A stretch of 64,000 bases of DNA, from the NCBI GenBank assembly GCA_030248195.1, contig JASAND010006544.1, positions 1 through 64,000 of the forward strand. Direction: 5' to 3'. Every line of letters starts with the position of its first letter. Within the stretch, counting starts at the first letter, position 1. The DNA comes from Trissonchulus latispiculum. Taxonomy: Eukaryota > Nematoda > Enoplea > Enoplida > Ironidae. The translations under genes and the position numbers were made by a program. Under the pieces are notes generated by a model, which did no database searches, was not told where the DNA came from, and was given only the letters and a program-made list of their open reading frames with translations. Shown here one piece after another: positions 33,310-44,411 of this stretch.

Positions 33310-34132
33310 ATGTATGACCTAGACTCTCCGTTGTTTTTTGACATTAACTCGGATGAGGGTGCCGCTCCAATAGTCGAAAATGAAGGATTGCAAAATCGAT
33401 GTGAAGGAATTGAAGGTTCTAAGGCTTACCCTATGCACGAAAGTATTTACTGATACAATTTTGATGCCAAAGTTACTGTCTCTACAAACCGAAGAAAGCT
33501 TCATCTTCAAGCGTTCGGAACCAAACCTAATCTTGATTGGCAAAAAGGTTGAATGCATTTAAAAAATATCAGATGCCTAAATGTTTGTTTCTCGAATTAA
33601 GCTGAGTGATCAGGCACTGCTACAACATAACAAAATCTTAAATTCTACCTGATGCACATATCCAGTTCTGCGCTACGATATTTAGTGCAGTACAATTTCT
33701 ACTGGAGAACAAAATGTTGATTGGGTGCCTTATAGTGGCTCCCTTTCACGTCATGTGTACATTTTCATGGTGAGACAATCAGAATACAGTGGTTCTCTGC
33801 AGCATACTTCGTTTTGCTTTTTGGATTTTGGAGCACAAAAATCTGTTTATAAAAATGAAAAGCTTCTGCCACATTCAACACCACTGCAAACTCTTGGATA
33901 ATATATGTATCCGGATTTGTTTATGGAACGTCTTAGATGTTAAATAATCACAACATGGATAGGATTTAAATGGAATGACTGTAGAACAGGATTCTTCATT
34001 ATATGCGTGGATTTAACTCATGATCGTTCCGCTGACTGCAACTATATTAACCCAGAGGAGTATGGTACAGTAAGAGTTAGAGACTCTAAAGATGCTCTCG
34101 AGTGGGTTGGTTGTGGTGTTTTGTGTAGCTGA
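33310..34132 (+). pseudogene. Capsid-protein relic, Polinton/adintovirus type
   Basis: Several broken frames on the plus strand. The best-preserved pieces are DWVPYSGSLSRHVYIFMV near 33,715-33,775 and FFIICVDLTHDRSADCNY near 33,990-34,045, with the C-terminal VRDSKDALEWVGCGVL ending at TGA 34,130-34,132. The phrase ending in a hydrophobic strand plus DLT.D resembles the C-terminal part of the capsid-like proteins of Polinton/Maverick elements, often annotated as F54H12.2-like in invertebrates. The upstream part (33,310-33,590) is acidic then basic and is not recognised. Stops and frame changes throughout; not functional. Confidence 0.6.
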
Positions 34133-35000
34133 GTAAAATGTCCTCATCAAAATTTGATAAAAATATTAACCCATTCTGGAAAAAAGTATAAAAGTAATTT
34201 GAAAAACAATGATGTAAACAATAGAGATAGGCAAATTATAGTTGATTTTTCACTTTCAATTACCTTAGTCATCGCACTCTCTGTTATCATTTCACCAAAT
34301 ATAAACATCAATAGAGTCATTCGCAACAGTGACAATTGAGCTGTTGCCAAATAAAAGCGTAGCTGTTATTCAAAATGGAATGCGTAACGTTTTAATACTG
34401 AAGCGATTCTTCAAGTTACAAAACTTTATACGAGATTGTGCAAGACAGCAGTGCAACGTGAACGGAATAAAAAATTTGCTATGCCCGTATATGTAACAAC
34501 AATTCGACTGGAAATTATGTTCTGCCGATGACAAACAGATCATGTTTCGTTTGGTCGGCAAACCAACTCAGAAAAGATAAGATGTCCTTAGAATAATTGA
34601 GATATGATATGTTTGGTCAGCATGACAAAACAGCTTAGTCAGCATGACCGACTCTGTTCAGGTAATGCAGACTCGCATATATGCTTCCAATTTGGCAAAT
34701 CATTTCAGTTTCGAAGAGTATTTGTTGCTGGGTAATTTAAACTTTAAATTTGCATCAGTAACACTGCAACAATAACTACTGTCCTAATCAAGTAAATTAA
34801 TTTATTATGAACTGTTTAACATATATTCATCATTTTATAGTAATCCACTGTTGTCAACACACGAAATCTTCCCCGCCTTTTGGTAGTAATATGAATTGGT
34901 TTCAAGTATATATATCTGTTCAAACACAAAGTCAACAGACAATAAGTTAGTTAACGTATAATTTCCAAAACTCAAGAGTTCAGTTTTCTTGGATAATCTA
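34133..35000. other. No identified gene; 3' flank of sodium-channel exons
   Basis: A plus-strand frame near 34,345-34,490 (LLPNKSVAVIQNGMRNVL) could be a further relic of the viral block, but I recognise nothing. On the minus strand an AATAAA lies at 34,801-34,806, 195 bp downstream of the sodium-channel stop codon, a suitable poly(A) signal. Confidence 0.4.
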
Positions 35001-35428
35001 CTATTTCATGAATTTAGAAATTATGTGTTCAATTCCAAGTGCCAATATCTGCATGCCAGCCATCATGGAATAGCCCAGCTGAAAACAAGAGATAATGGTT
35101 TCAGAAATAAACAGTAAAACGTAGAAAACCCATTCGGTTCCTAAATTCCCTTGGACGTATTGTATTCTTTTTACGATGCTTTTTTCAGTGATCCGGAAAC
35201 TTTCTAAATTTCAAGGTACACTAGATACACAAACTAATGAATAAAATCTAGTCTCTAATTTCAAAGCAGTTTCACTGTGGGATTACCCATACTCCCATCG
35301 TTCCACCAATCTGTGAAATAACCGTGGCAAGATCAACTTTAATCACATCCTGAAGAACATCCACTGTCAATCGTTTGTAGAACAAGTGCAGGACAGTTCT
35401 TTGTGAACCATTCACAGGATTCTTTAGT
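35001..35428 (-). CDS. DEG/ENaC sodium channel, last two exons
   Basis: Exon 35,428-35,287 follows acceptor TTATTAG and encodes GSQRTVLHLFYKRLTVDVLQ, then KVDLATVISQIGGTMGVW before donor GTAATC. The final exon (35,078-35,001, after TTGTTTTCAG) encodes LGYSMMAGMQILALGIEHII and ends KFMK-stop. This is the end of the extracellular domain, the IGG.MG pre-TM2 block and the second membrane segment of a degenerin/epithelial sodium channel. The usual G.S filter follows as the variant LGYS. These trimeric plasma-membrane channels pass Na+ and respond to acid, peptides or force. Splice phases agree: Trp ends the first exon in phase 0. The intron is 208 bp. Both exons are intact, so this is probably a live gene. 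The cytoplasmic tail is very short. Confidence 0.85.
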
Positions 35429-36235
35429 CTAATAACAAATGAACAGATTAAACAATTTACTCATGTTTGTTGACGTTTTTTACTTTCGCTGAAACTTGTA
35501 ATGGGTAAACAAGATTAGCGCTGCTAATGCTTGTGAATTTTATTTTTGAGTTTCGATTTGAAACAAAACTGGTATCCCCACTTCATCAATCATCCTCATG
35601 TATTTTCTCGAAATAAAGACCGGACTTCGTGTAAATTTATGAAACTATGTGCAGGTTCAGGTCTAAGGTGTGTGACGCTAAAAACTAATTCAGACCCTAA
35701 TCTCCTCTAACCTACTGGAACGAAATGTACAAAGTAATTTTATTAGTAACTCAACAGTAGGCCAAAATACAAATGACTTCAAAAATAAAAACAGTTATTC
35801 CAATATAACGCCAAGGATTTCACATACGACAACCAGAAGCACTTCAAGGTAATGGCGGACACAATGGGAACACTAACTTCCCCCTAGTACACGATCCTAA
35901 CTAACTGCCAAAAACTAGTTCCTAACAGAGACTTATATAGTGGAAAACAATCGATAAAGCCAACCCTACACATTAGTAAAGAATGATTGATTGTTATCAC
36001 GTCAAAATGTAACTTGAAACATCTGTCATTTTAAATACTAATTCTCTTATCAGAATTACATCCCAAAACTACAGTATTACTATTTTTGTACATGTATAGC
36101 CAACTTCACAAACAAAACTTAGACTTATTGTAGAATTACTGTAAAAATACTGTAGGATTACTGTAAAAATCTATGGATTACTGTAATTTTGACCTCTTAG
36201 GCTTAGGCTTAACTCGTCTGACTGACTGATATTCC
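35429..36235. other. Intron-like sequence, no feature
   Basis: AT-rich sequence upstream (minus strand) of the sodium-channel exon. I see no further channel exon and no recognisable repeat. Confidence 0.4.
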
Positions 36236-36238
36236 ACA

Positions 36239-36886
36239 CTAGCTTTGAAATATATAATGGACTAACATTCATCTTATGCTCTGCAATACTCGGAGGCGTT
36301 GGGATACAAGAAGAGCCGTGAAGGGGGCGATAGCGGATACAATGAATGTCCAATTGTGTAGTGTCCCTGATGACCCAGCCAGATCCCTTCTTCAGAAAGT
36401 TCGTACCGTACCATTAATTATACGTCGTTTGAAGATGATCTGGACTGTACTGGAATTAATTTCCCTGTTACCTTCAAAGATATTCTCAGTTCGAAAAGCT
36501 CAACAATATTTCAATTAACATTTATGCAGAGCAGGAGATGAATGTTGCTCCACAATATATTTCAAAGCTAGTCCGCAAACGACATGTGGACTTGTTACTA
36601 CTGGAACTACTACTGTTACGAGAAACAAAGCAAGCATCATTATTATTGGAGCTCTGTGGGAAGTCGTTTACCCACAAAAGAAATTTTCGAGACATCAACG
36701 TGAAGTTCATCAGCAGATAAGACGATTCAATTATCCTATCTGTCATCAGGGACATTACACAATTGGACATTCATTGTATCCGCAATCGCCCCCTTCACGG
36801 CTCTTCTTGTATCCCAACGCCTCCGAATATTGCAGAGCAGGAGATGAATGTTAGTCCATTATATATATATATATCAAAGCTAGTCC
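36239..36886. repeat. Inverted repeat, 140-bp arms, around polB start
   Basis: The left arm (36,239-36,380) and right arm (about 36,742-36,886) are inverted copies (GCGTTGGGATACAAGAAGAG versus its complement). The right arm also holds a second copy of the polymerase N-terminal segment first seen at 36,526-36,610 (shared SKLVRKRHVDLLLLE). The polymerase start has thus been duplicated and partly inverted. Confidence 0.65.
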
Positions 36887-37924
36887 GCAAACGACATGTG
36901 GACTTGTTACTACTGGAGAAACGAAACAAGCATTATTATTGTTTGATAAAGAGCTTGGACAGACTGTTGTCGAAAGACTGTATGAACACAGGAAGTACTT
37001 TTGTCCTCGATGTTTGATACCATGCTATTCTGAAGAGAAACGGAAAAAGCACATTGACAGATGCAAGAAGAACAAACCGTTCCAGAATTGTAATACCAGA
37101 AGATAAGTGGCTACACTTCAGGAACATGCACAAGATGCTAAGGACTCCATATATCATGTATGCAGACATTAAATGCATATTGGAGAAGGTGGCTAGTTGT
37201 CAGCCTGGTACCAACAAGTCATTTACAACACCCTACCAGCTTCATACCCCCTGCTGGTATGGCCTACAGGACATTTTTGACAGTTGTGAACGGGAAAGGA
37301 AGGTTGGAACTCATACGGTCTACAGAGGGAAAGACTGTTTGAAGATGTTTTTGCAGGTACTCATAACAAAATGTGAAAATTATTAAAACAAATTTTCTAT
37401 TGTAGAGCCCATGAGTCTATCACCGGATCAACAGCATCAACACAACAATGCTAATGTTTGCTATCTATACAAAAACGAACTGCAGGAGGAAGCGGTCAGG
37501 GATCATTGCCACCTCTGTGGCAGGTTCCGTGGCTCAGCTCATTTAGAGTCTAACCTAGCACTCCGACTCAGCTGAGACATTGTTGTTGGCATACACAATC
37601 TCAGGAGATGTGCTGGACATTTAATATTGCAACAAATTGGGTCTATTGCTCAGGAGTATCAACTGAAACTTGACTGTATACCGAAAGGGATGGAAGACTA
37701 CCTGAGCTTCGCCCTAAAGAGCAAGAAGCCTGAAGAGGAGCCTGGATGGAAAATCAAGTTTATCGACACTTGTCAACTAATGTCTAGTTCTTTGAAGTCC
37801 CTAACAGCTAACTTGGGAAGGATGAGAAAAATAAATTCGAATGCATGAAAATGTACTTCACTGTAGAGAGTCTTCATATGCTTCAACGCAAAGGAGTATA
37901 TCCCTATGAGTATATGCACTCCAG

Positions 37925-38535
37925 GGGGCAGTTTCATAAAACTTCTCGAGTTCCGGAATCCGCAACTTGAGGCTTCAGGTACTCGAGACCTGACATCTCA
38001 AGTGTTGCATAAAATTTCCCAAGTTCTCAAGTTCTCGAGTTCTCGAGTTGCAAGTCTGTAGTAGCCTGCAAGTTCTCAAGTCAAAATTGAACCGAGAACT
38101 TGAGTCTCAAGTTTCCTAGTAGCTAATAACACACCCATTAACGCATGCGTAGAGTACCTATCGTTATGGTAAACTGACCTCAAGTTGCAAGTTCTCGAGT
38201 CTAATACGTGTTTCATGAAAGTTCTCACGTAATACTGTTTCAGGTTCTCGAGTACTTGATCTTGAAGTCCCAAGTTCTCAAGCAGGCTTGCAAGTTGAGT
38301 TAGTTTTCTCGAGCTTGCGGAAAATATCCATGAAACACTTGAGATCCGCACTATTTTGCACGGAAACTTTTCGCTATTTTTTGCTAATGTCCCTAGTTTC
38401 GTAAGCTAATTTGAATGTCCTAGTTATAAGTTTTAAAACGATGTATAAAACTCATTCCAACTCCCAAAATTGCAAAAGTTATAGTGTTTTAAAAAATACC
38501 CCAAAAGCACTGCACAAAAGGACACAAGCACCTTA
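37925..38535. mobile_element. Insertion in polB: CTCGAG-word element plus TTAA repeat end
   Basis: The polymerase text stops after GVYPYEYMHS and resumes near 38,545. The insert's first 420 bp are words such as CTCGAG, AACTTGAG, TTCTCGAG and CAAGTTCTC in both orientations, with imperfect inverted ends (GTTTCATAAAACTTCTCGAG left; GTTTCATG...GCAAGCTCGAG inverted right). The last 190 bp are an inverted copy of the start of the TTAA-type repeat at 29,279. Some polymerase sequence seems to be deleted here as well. Confidence 0.6.
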
Positions 38536-38818
38536 AAATAACTGGAATTGTACTGGAACTACTACAAGACCCCGATATGTATTCGAGGCTGGGATACGCG
38601 GTGGGATTTCAATGATCTCCCACCGCCATGCTAACGCCAATAATTCTCTAATCCCAAATTATGACTCTTCCCTCCCTAATTCTTGGGTAATGTACTTAGC
38701 CGCTAATAATTTATATGGCTGGGCTATGTCACAAACACTCCGGTTAAGGACTTTGAATGGAGGGACGGTTTTGGGAACATTGATTGATTACGGCAACACA
38801 TGGACCAGGAAACAGACT

Positions 38819-39198
38819 ATGTGCTAGAGGTTGACTTGGACTATCCCAAACATCTACATGACTCACAATTCGTATCTCTTGGTTCCCGAAAAACTGACAA
38901 TTACTGATGAAATGTTGTCTCCCTATGCCCCCAAGCCGAAGACAGACTTAACGATATGCTCTGGAAAAGTTGAAAAATTGGTCCCTAATCTTCTACCCAA
39001 GAAAAACTGTATTGTCCACTACGCTAACCTGAAGCAATACTTGACACTGGGTCTTCAACTGACAAAGGTTCTTCGCGTCTTGAAATTTACCCAGAAGCCA
39101 TGGATGCAACCCTATATCCTGTTCAACACGGAGAAAAGGAAACATGCAAAGAGCGAGATGTGCTAGAGCTTGACTTGGACTATCCCCAACACCTACAT
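38819..39198 (+). repeat. 344-bp tandem duplication inside polB
   Basis: GTGCTAGAGGTTGACTTGGA at 38,821 recurs as GTGCTAGAGCTTGACTTGGA at about 39,165. The second copy is cut after 36 bp by the element 39,199-42,292 and continues on its far side (CTACATGACTCTCACAATTC). The segment to the CATGCAAAGAGC word is then repeated at 42,295-42,600. Duplication therefore came before the insertion. Confidence 0.8.
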
Positions 39199-42100
39199 CC
39201 GTGTACTTTATTTGCTCAAAAATGTGCGCAATGACACACTTTTTTCTGAAATGAGCAAAAATCTTGGGATTGTGGGCATGCGTGCGCACTTTTATCCAGT
39301 GAAAGGACATGGGAAATTACTGAAATCAATCATTCTATATATATGCAAGAAAAAATTACGTGGGTCTCAATTTAACCGGTAACCGGTTCTCAGTAACCGC
39401 TAAGAAGTAGAACCGTTTGCCTGGGCCTGATACTGATTAATGCTCATTTGGCATAGGCATTGTTTTTAGATACGTGTATATACATGCCCTAGTACAGTAT
39501 AGCATTCAGTGCAGTGCTGTTATTCTACTAGTTTTACTAGTACAGTATGGCATGCTTCTACTGTACTAGTACATTGTAGCAGCAGGGGTTGTAGGAGCTC
39601 CTATATAAAACCCACCAGTCTAATGCTGTCAAATTAATGGGGTTATTGTTAGTTTGTTAGTCATTGTTAGTTTACTGTTAAAATAATTGATACTACGCTT
39701 GCTTGGTTGCAGAGGAAGACAATTTCAAAATTCTAATGCTTTTATTTTAAGTATTAATTTGGAAGTAAAAGCTAAGTTTTTGTCTAAAACTAGACACTGT
39801 CAAATTTTAGCATCCAAAATCACAAAATCCCCTAAAAATGTCAGCCGAATTCTGTATTGTGTAATCAATGCAAACTCACTTGCAAAAATATGAATTTTTA
39901 ATTCTGAATTTTGAAAGAGGACACTGCTAGATGGATAACAAAAGGAAAAATTACAGCAGATTTAATAATATACATATGAACTGTTTGTCAAGAAAAGATC
40001 AGAACATGCTTCCATGTATTTATAGCTAAGAAATGGGATTAATAAGGTATAGATCTCTACTAACATATAGAGACAGAAACTGAATCTGTATAAATACAGC
40101 AATTTCGGAGTTGACTGTGAAACTAACTTTAACCCTTTAAGGTCGGAAGAGCCAGATGGCCCAAGTGGCGATCTTCGACATCTTTTTTTGGGACAGGGTC
40201 TGGTATGGTTACCGGTTGGCAGTATGGGCACTTGCTCCTTTTCTTTTCTCCAATACATCCACCCTATTTTGGGAGAATATTTCCACACCTGCTAGAAAAA
40301 TTCAGGCCTTCCGCCGAGATGAAAATTTTTATGATTTCAAGTCCTGTTCATGCGCTACATTCAAACGAATCCTGAGCTGGCTGTAGCTCGTCGGCAGAAA
40401 AATTGTTCTGCCATGTGATACGGGAGGTGATGTGCATTGAAATGACGTACGTACACATTACTCCGTCTGAGAATCAACTCTTGAACCTACATAGAAATTA
40501 CTTGCTTTTCGCCAATGAAAGTTTAGCAAACATTCGTAATTTTCCCGACTTTGAGCGTGTGATCTTCTAGCTTTTTCTGTGTGCATCGAGGACCTTTCAA
40601 TGCTAAACTATGAAATGTAGAGCAAATAATTCTCTATCGATTGGTGGCAGTCCCATCTCTGTAGGTGCTTCCAGTAAAACATGCAACCAAAAATGTGAAA
40701 TCAGTCATTTTCAACCGGTAGTCCTGAGGAAATTCAGGCATTAAAGCGTTAAGGTGCGAAGTGAACAAAACTGAAATTAGAATCAATTTACAAAAACTGA
40801 AACTACTATCAATTTCCAGCTCAAATTGAAACTTTTTTAAAATTGGAGCTGAAGCTAAAAACAGAAATAATTGAAATTTCCACTAAACAGGACTTCCCTA
40901 CTCGTTATAATACGTGAACTAATACGGCAGCATTAAAATAAGAGTTAATATTAATCAGTTTAATCTATATATGTGCGGTTGTCACACTCTTGGTTAATAT
41001 GGTGACATCTTAATTATGGCGTATGATGGTACCTTAATTACGAAGGAAACCCCATAGACAAGAGTGCATAATTGCACTATTATTAAGAAGAAGAGTAAGC
41101 CGCTAAAGGGCTTCTCTTCTTGGCATTGCGTAACAGTGCTCCGACCAGAATACGCGAATGTTCCCCGTTTGGGTGGGGGTCGACCAGATCAACAAAGCAT
41201 ACCCCCCTCCGTTCGGTGGGGGGCTAGCCAGCCGCCAATCAGGTTGCAGAAACCCCCCTCCGTTTGGTGGGGGGTAGAGCAGAGGATTACGGTAGTTTTT
41301 GTTCTATTCTAAAATGGGTCCCCGTTTGGGGGGGGTCGCTGAAAGAGGTCCCCGTTTGGGGGGGTCACAAAAAGTGGTCCCCGATTGGGGGGGGGTCACA
41401 AAAAGTGGTCCCCGTTTGGGGGTGGTCGCCGACATCCAATCAGAATGAGGCAAACAGCCTGCTTGAGCGACCGCCCCCCCCAAACGGGGACCTCTTTCAG
41501 CCAACCCCCCACCAAACGGAGGGGGGTATGCTTGTCGACCCCCCCCAAACGGGGTAACATTCGCGTATTGTGGTCGGAGCACCGTTACGCAATGCCACGA
41601 AGAGGAGCCCTCTAGTGGCTTACTCTTCTTCTAATATATAGAAGAAAATCATGGACTCTTGCCATAGATTTTGTAACATCAGTAAGGAAGATTCTATCAC
41701 TGATGCTCGCCAGTCGGGGAAAACGTTGTATTACACTATGGGAGAAGTAAATGCTAAACTGTACTAGTACAGTATAGCATGCCATACTGCCATACGTAGA
41801 GCATGCCATGCCATACATACTGCTACTACAATGCCGCACTGTACTGAATCCTATATTGTGCTACGATATACACACGTGACTATACTCAAGCAGGGCTGAA
41901 AGCTTTATATATTTTAAACGCGGTTTTTCACAACTGTTCGAAACAATTTAAATTAGGAATGCGCAGGGCTGGAACCTGTCAATCAGTGAGTCCAAAATGA
42001 GAAATTTAATTGTTGTTTTGAAGATTTCAAGTTTCACCGAAATGTGAACCTAACATGCTGTTTATTTTTGATTTTTATACAATGCTGCAGGAAAAACGGA

Positions 42101-42292
42101 AAGATTAGTGATATCAACTGTCCCTCTGAAGAGTCTAGAGAGGCTACACAATAATTGGCAGGTAGAAAACCGCAATTTTTAGTTAAATTATGGCGTTTTT
42201 CTGTTATGCGCACATTCTCAATACAATGCGCAAAAAATTTTGGGGCAGTGCGCAGAAGAGCGCAAAAGTGTCCGAGCAAAACAAAAACACTG
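39199..42292. mobile_element. 3.1-kb hAT-like element inserted in polB
   Basis: Flanked by ACCTACAT (39,191-39,198) and ATCTACAT (42,293-42,300), a 7/8 match to an 8-bp target duplication. The ends are similar when inverted: CCGTGTACTTTATTTGCTC and CAGTGTTTTTGTTTTGCTC, compatible with hAT termini (CAGTG). Inside, sub-terminal segments are themselves inverted copies (ACTGTACTAGTACA at about 39,555 and 41,760). A second foldback element lies at 41,084-41,640. No transposase frame is present. Confidence 0.7.
41084..41640. mobile_element. Foldback element with CCGTTTGGGGGGG repeats
   Basis: Long terminal inverted repeats of about 100 bp (AGAAGAAGAGTAAGCC; TGGCATTGCGTAAC; GTGCTCCGACCA; ATACGCGAATGTT on both sides, right side inverted). 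The core is a set of about ten CCGTTTGGGGGGG units spaced 25-60 bp (about 41,165-41,555), with orientation switching near 41,465. No gene. Confidence 0.8.
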
Positions 42293-43068
42293 ATCTACAT
42301 GACTCTCACAATTCGTATCCCTTGGCTCCTGAAAAACTGACAACTACTGATGAAATGTTGTCTCCCTATGCTTCCAAGCTGAAGACAGACTTAACGATAT
42401 GCTCTGGAAAAGTTGAAAAATTGGTCCTAATCTCCTACCCAAGAAAACACTATATTGTCTACTACGCTAACCTGAAGCAATACTTGACACTTGGTCTTCA
42501 TCTGACAAAGGTTCATCGCATCTTGAAATTTACTCAGGAGCCGTAGATACAACCCTACATCCTGTTCAACACGGAGAAAAGGAAACATGCAAAGAGCCAA
42601 TTTGAGAAGGACCAGTACAAGCTCCTCAATAATGACGTTTTGGGAAAACAATGGAAAACGTCAGAGCGTATCAATTGGTTACTGACGCTAAGAAACATGA
42701 TAAACTCGTTTCTATCCTCGATGTTATCGCTCTACTATATTTTCTGACGACTTAGTTGCTGTTTCTATGAAACGGGTGACAGTAGAATTATGTAAGCCTA
42801 TATGTGGGATTTAATGTTTTGGACTTGTCTAAGTATTTAATGTATGATTTTCACTAACTATGTTGTACCAAAATTAATAGAAACGTAACATTGTTATTTA
42901 CGGATACTGATAGCTTATGTTATAGTATTACTACAGATGATGTATATAACGATATGATTAATGATATTGCTCAATTTGATACAAGTGAAGTGATTATCCA
43001 AAGGATCACCTTTTGCACTCAACATAAAACAAAAAGATGTTGGGTAAAATGAAGGATGAAACTATTGG

Positions 43069-43934
43069 GATTGTCTAGCGTTAGGGCACTACCTGCGTTA
43101 GGGCACTCTCATGATAGTCCAATTCTATTTAATGAAAACATTGTAAATTAATGACAGTTTGCGTTAGGGCACCCTTGAATTGTCAAACACTGCTCCATTG
43201 TGCATAAGTACACAACACTTACACGGTTTTGATTTAGCAAGTTTTGGGGTTTCAAATTATGAAAATAATGAAATGAGATATCATAGGATTTTTCTGATTC
43301 TAAGAAAAATAATGCGAATTTGGAATGAGAAATTTAAAAAGAACAAGATTATTAACAGCAATTATAAAAAACAATTAAATTGCGAATTATATCAAACTAC
43401 GTGTTTTTAATTAGAACATTAAAACTGGAAAATAGTTTCATTTTGATGGCCAAAACGGCCCAGGTAACTTTTGTAACGTTTACTTCATTCTTTAAATACA
43501 TTTTAGTACAGATGACCCGACCCCAATTTAACTATTTCCCTCACAAGCAAGTTGGGGGAAATAGTCAAAGAGATCCGAAAATTAAAGTCTTTTATTCTCG
43601 AATATGGTTTTAACTTTAAGTTAACAAATTTTTGTTGAGTTTAATTTTTTAAGTGAATGAATCCTAACTAACTTAACTTTGCTAATTTGATATTTAATCA
43701 TTCAAATTTTATAATTCAAATATAATAATAATTTGATGTTTAATTTCGTTGAGTTAGGAAAATGAGTGCGCACTTTATGAATACGCACCTCACATTTAAA
43801 TTCGCTACATTGCGTTCCTTACATAACCAGAAAGAGTGCATACTAGTGCCCTAACGCTAGGGAGCCCTAACGCAATAGTGCCCAGAACAATAAATGAGAT
43901 AAAATTAACAGGGGTGCCCTAACGGCAAACAACG
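43069..43934. mobile_element. 866-bp TIR element inserted in polB
   Basis: Flanked by a perfect 8-bp target duplication ACTATTGG (43,061-43,068 and 43,935-43,942). Imperfect terminal inverted repeats end in GCGTTAGGGCAC/GTGCCCTAACG. Further GCGTTAGGGCAC copies lie just inside each end (43,101, 43,162; inverted at 43,850-43,875 and 43,914). The core is AT-rich without a gene. The polymerase reading resumes at the same codon beyond it (TIG then SPIEAFCGRRAKAYAI). Confidence 0.85.
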
Positions 43935-44411
43935 ACTATTGGTAGTCCAATTGAAGCTTTTTGTGGTAGACGTGCTAAGGCTTATGCTATTGTATGTGAT
44001 GGGATTAAGAAAAACGACTCAAAGGTATTAAAAAGTCAGTGGTAAAAAGGGTGTTCCTTTCAAACATTACGTTTCTACAATTTTTGATGGGTCTACTGTG
44101 TGTTGTCATATGAATTTTATCAGAAGTGATAAACATAACTTGTATTAGTGTACATGTTAACAAGAAGGGATTATCCCCCTTTGATGATAAACGGTATATA
44201 TTAGATGATGGTATTACCAGTTACGCATATGGACACTATAAAATTATGTAATAAATGGACAATAAAACAGATATGACATTAAATAGCCCACAAAAAGAGG
44301 CATAGCCAACAAAAAAGATGAACATAGTCCACAAAAGACTCATAAAAATATTAAAAGAAGCTAAAGTTTACAAGAGAGGCTAAAGTCCACAAAAGAGCAA
44401 AAATAGAAAAA

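Larger units (their letters stand above)
36440..44251 (+). pseudogene. Protein-primed family B DNA polymerase, Polinton type
   Basis: Pieces follow in gene order: GINFPVTFKDILSFEKLN (about 36,450), SKLVRKRHVDLLLLEKRN and HYYCLIKSLDRLLSKD (36,880-36,980), a CPRCL..C finger-like strip (36,995-37,070), the exonuclease-region MYADIKCILEK (37,158), VRDHCHLCGRF (37,495), MSSSLKSLTANL (37,780), QRKGVYPYEYMHS (37,885-37,922), NNLYGWAMSQ (38,705; polymerase motif A region), LLPKKNCIVHYANLKQYL (39,000), FGKTMENVR (42,640), FTDTDSLCYS (42,915; motif C) and a C-terminus SPFDDKRYILDDG (44,180-44,215). Three insertions and one duplication account for the 7.8-kb span; without them about 2.9 kb remains, near the usual length. 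Frameshifts and stops make it inactive. Such enzymes replicate linear viral or transposon DNA from a terminal protein. Confidence 0.9.

Noticed and set aside
41064..41615. Several Gly/Pro/Trp-rich frames
   Set aside because: Products of the CCGTTTGGGGGGG units on both strands.
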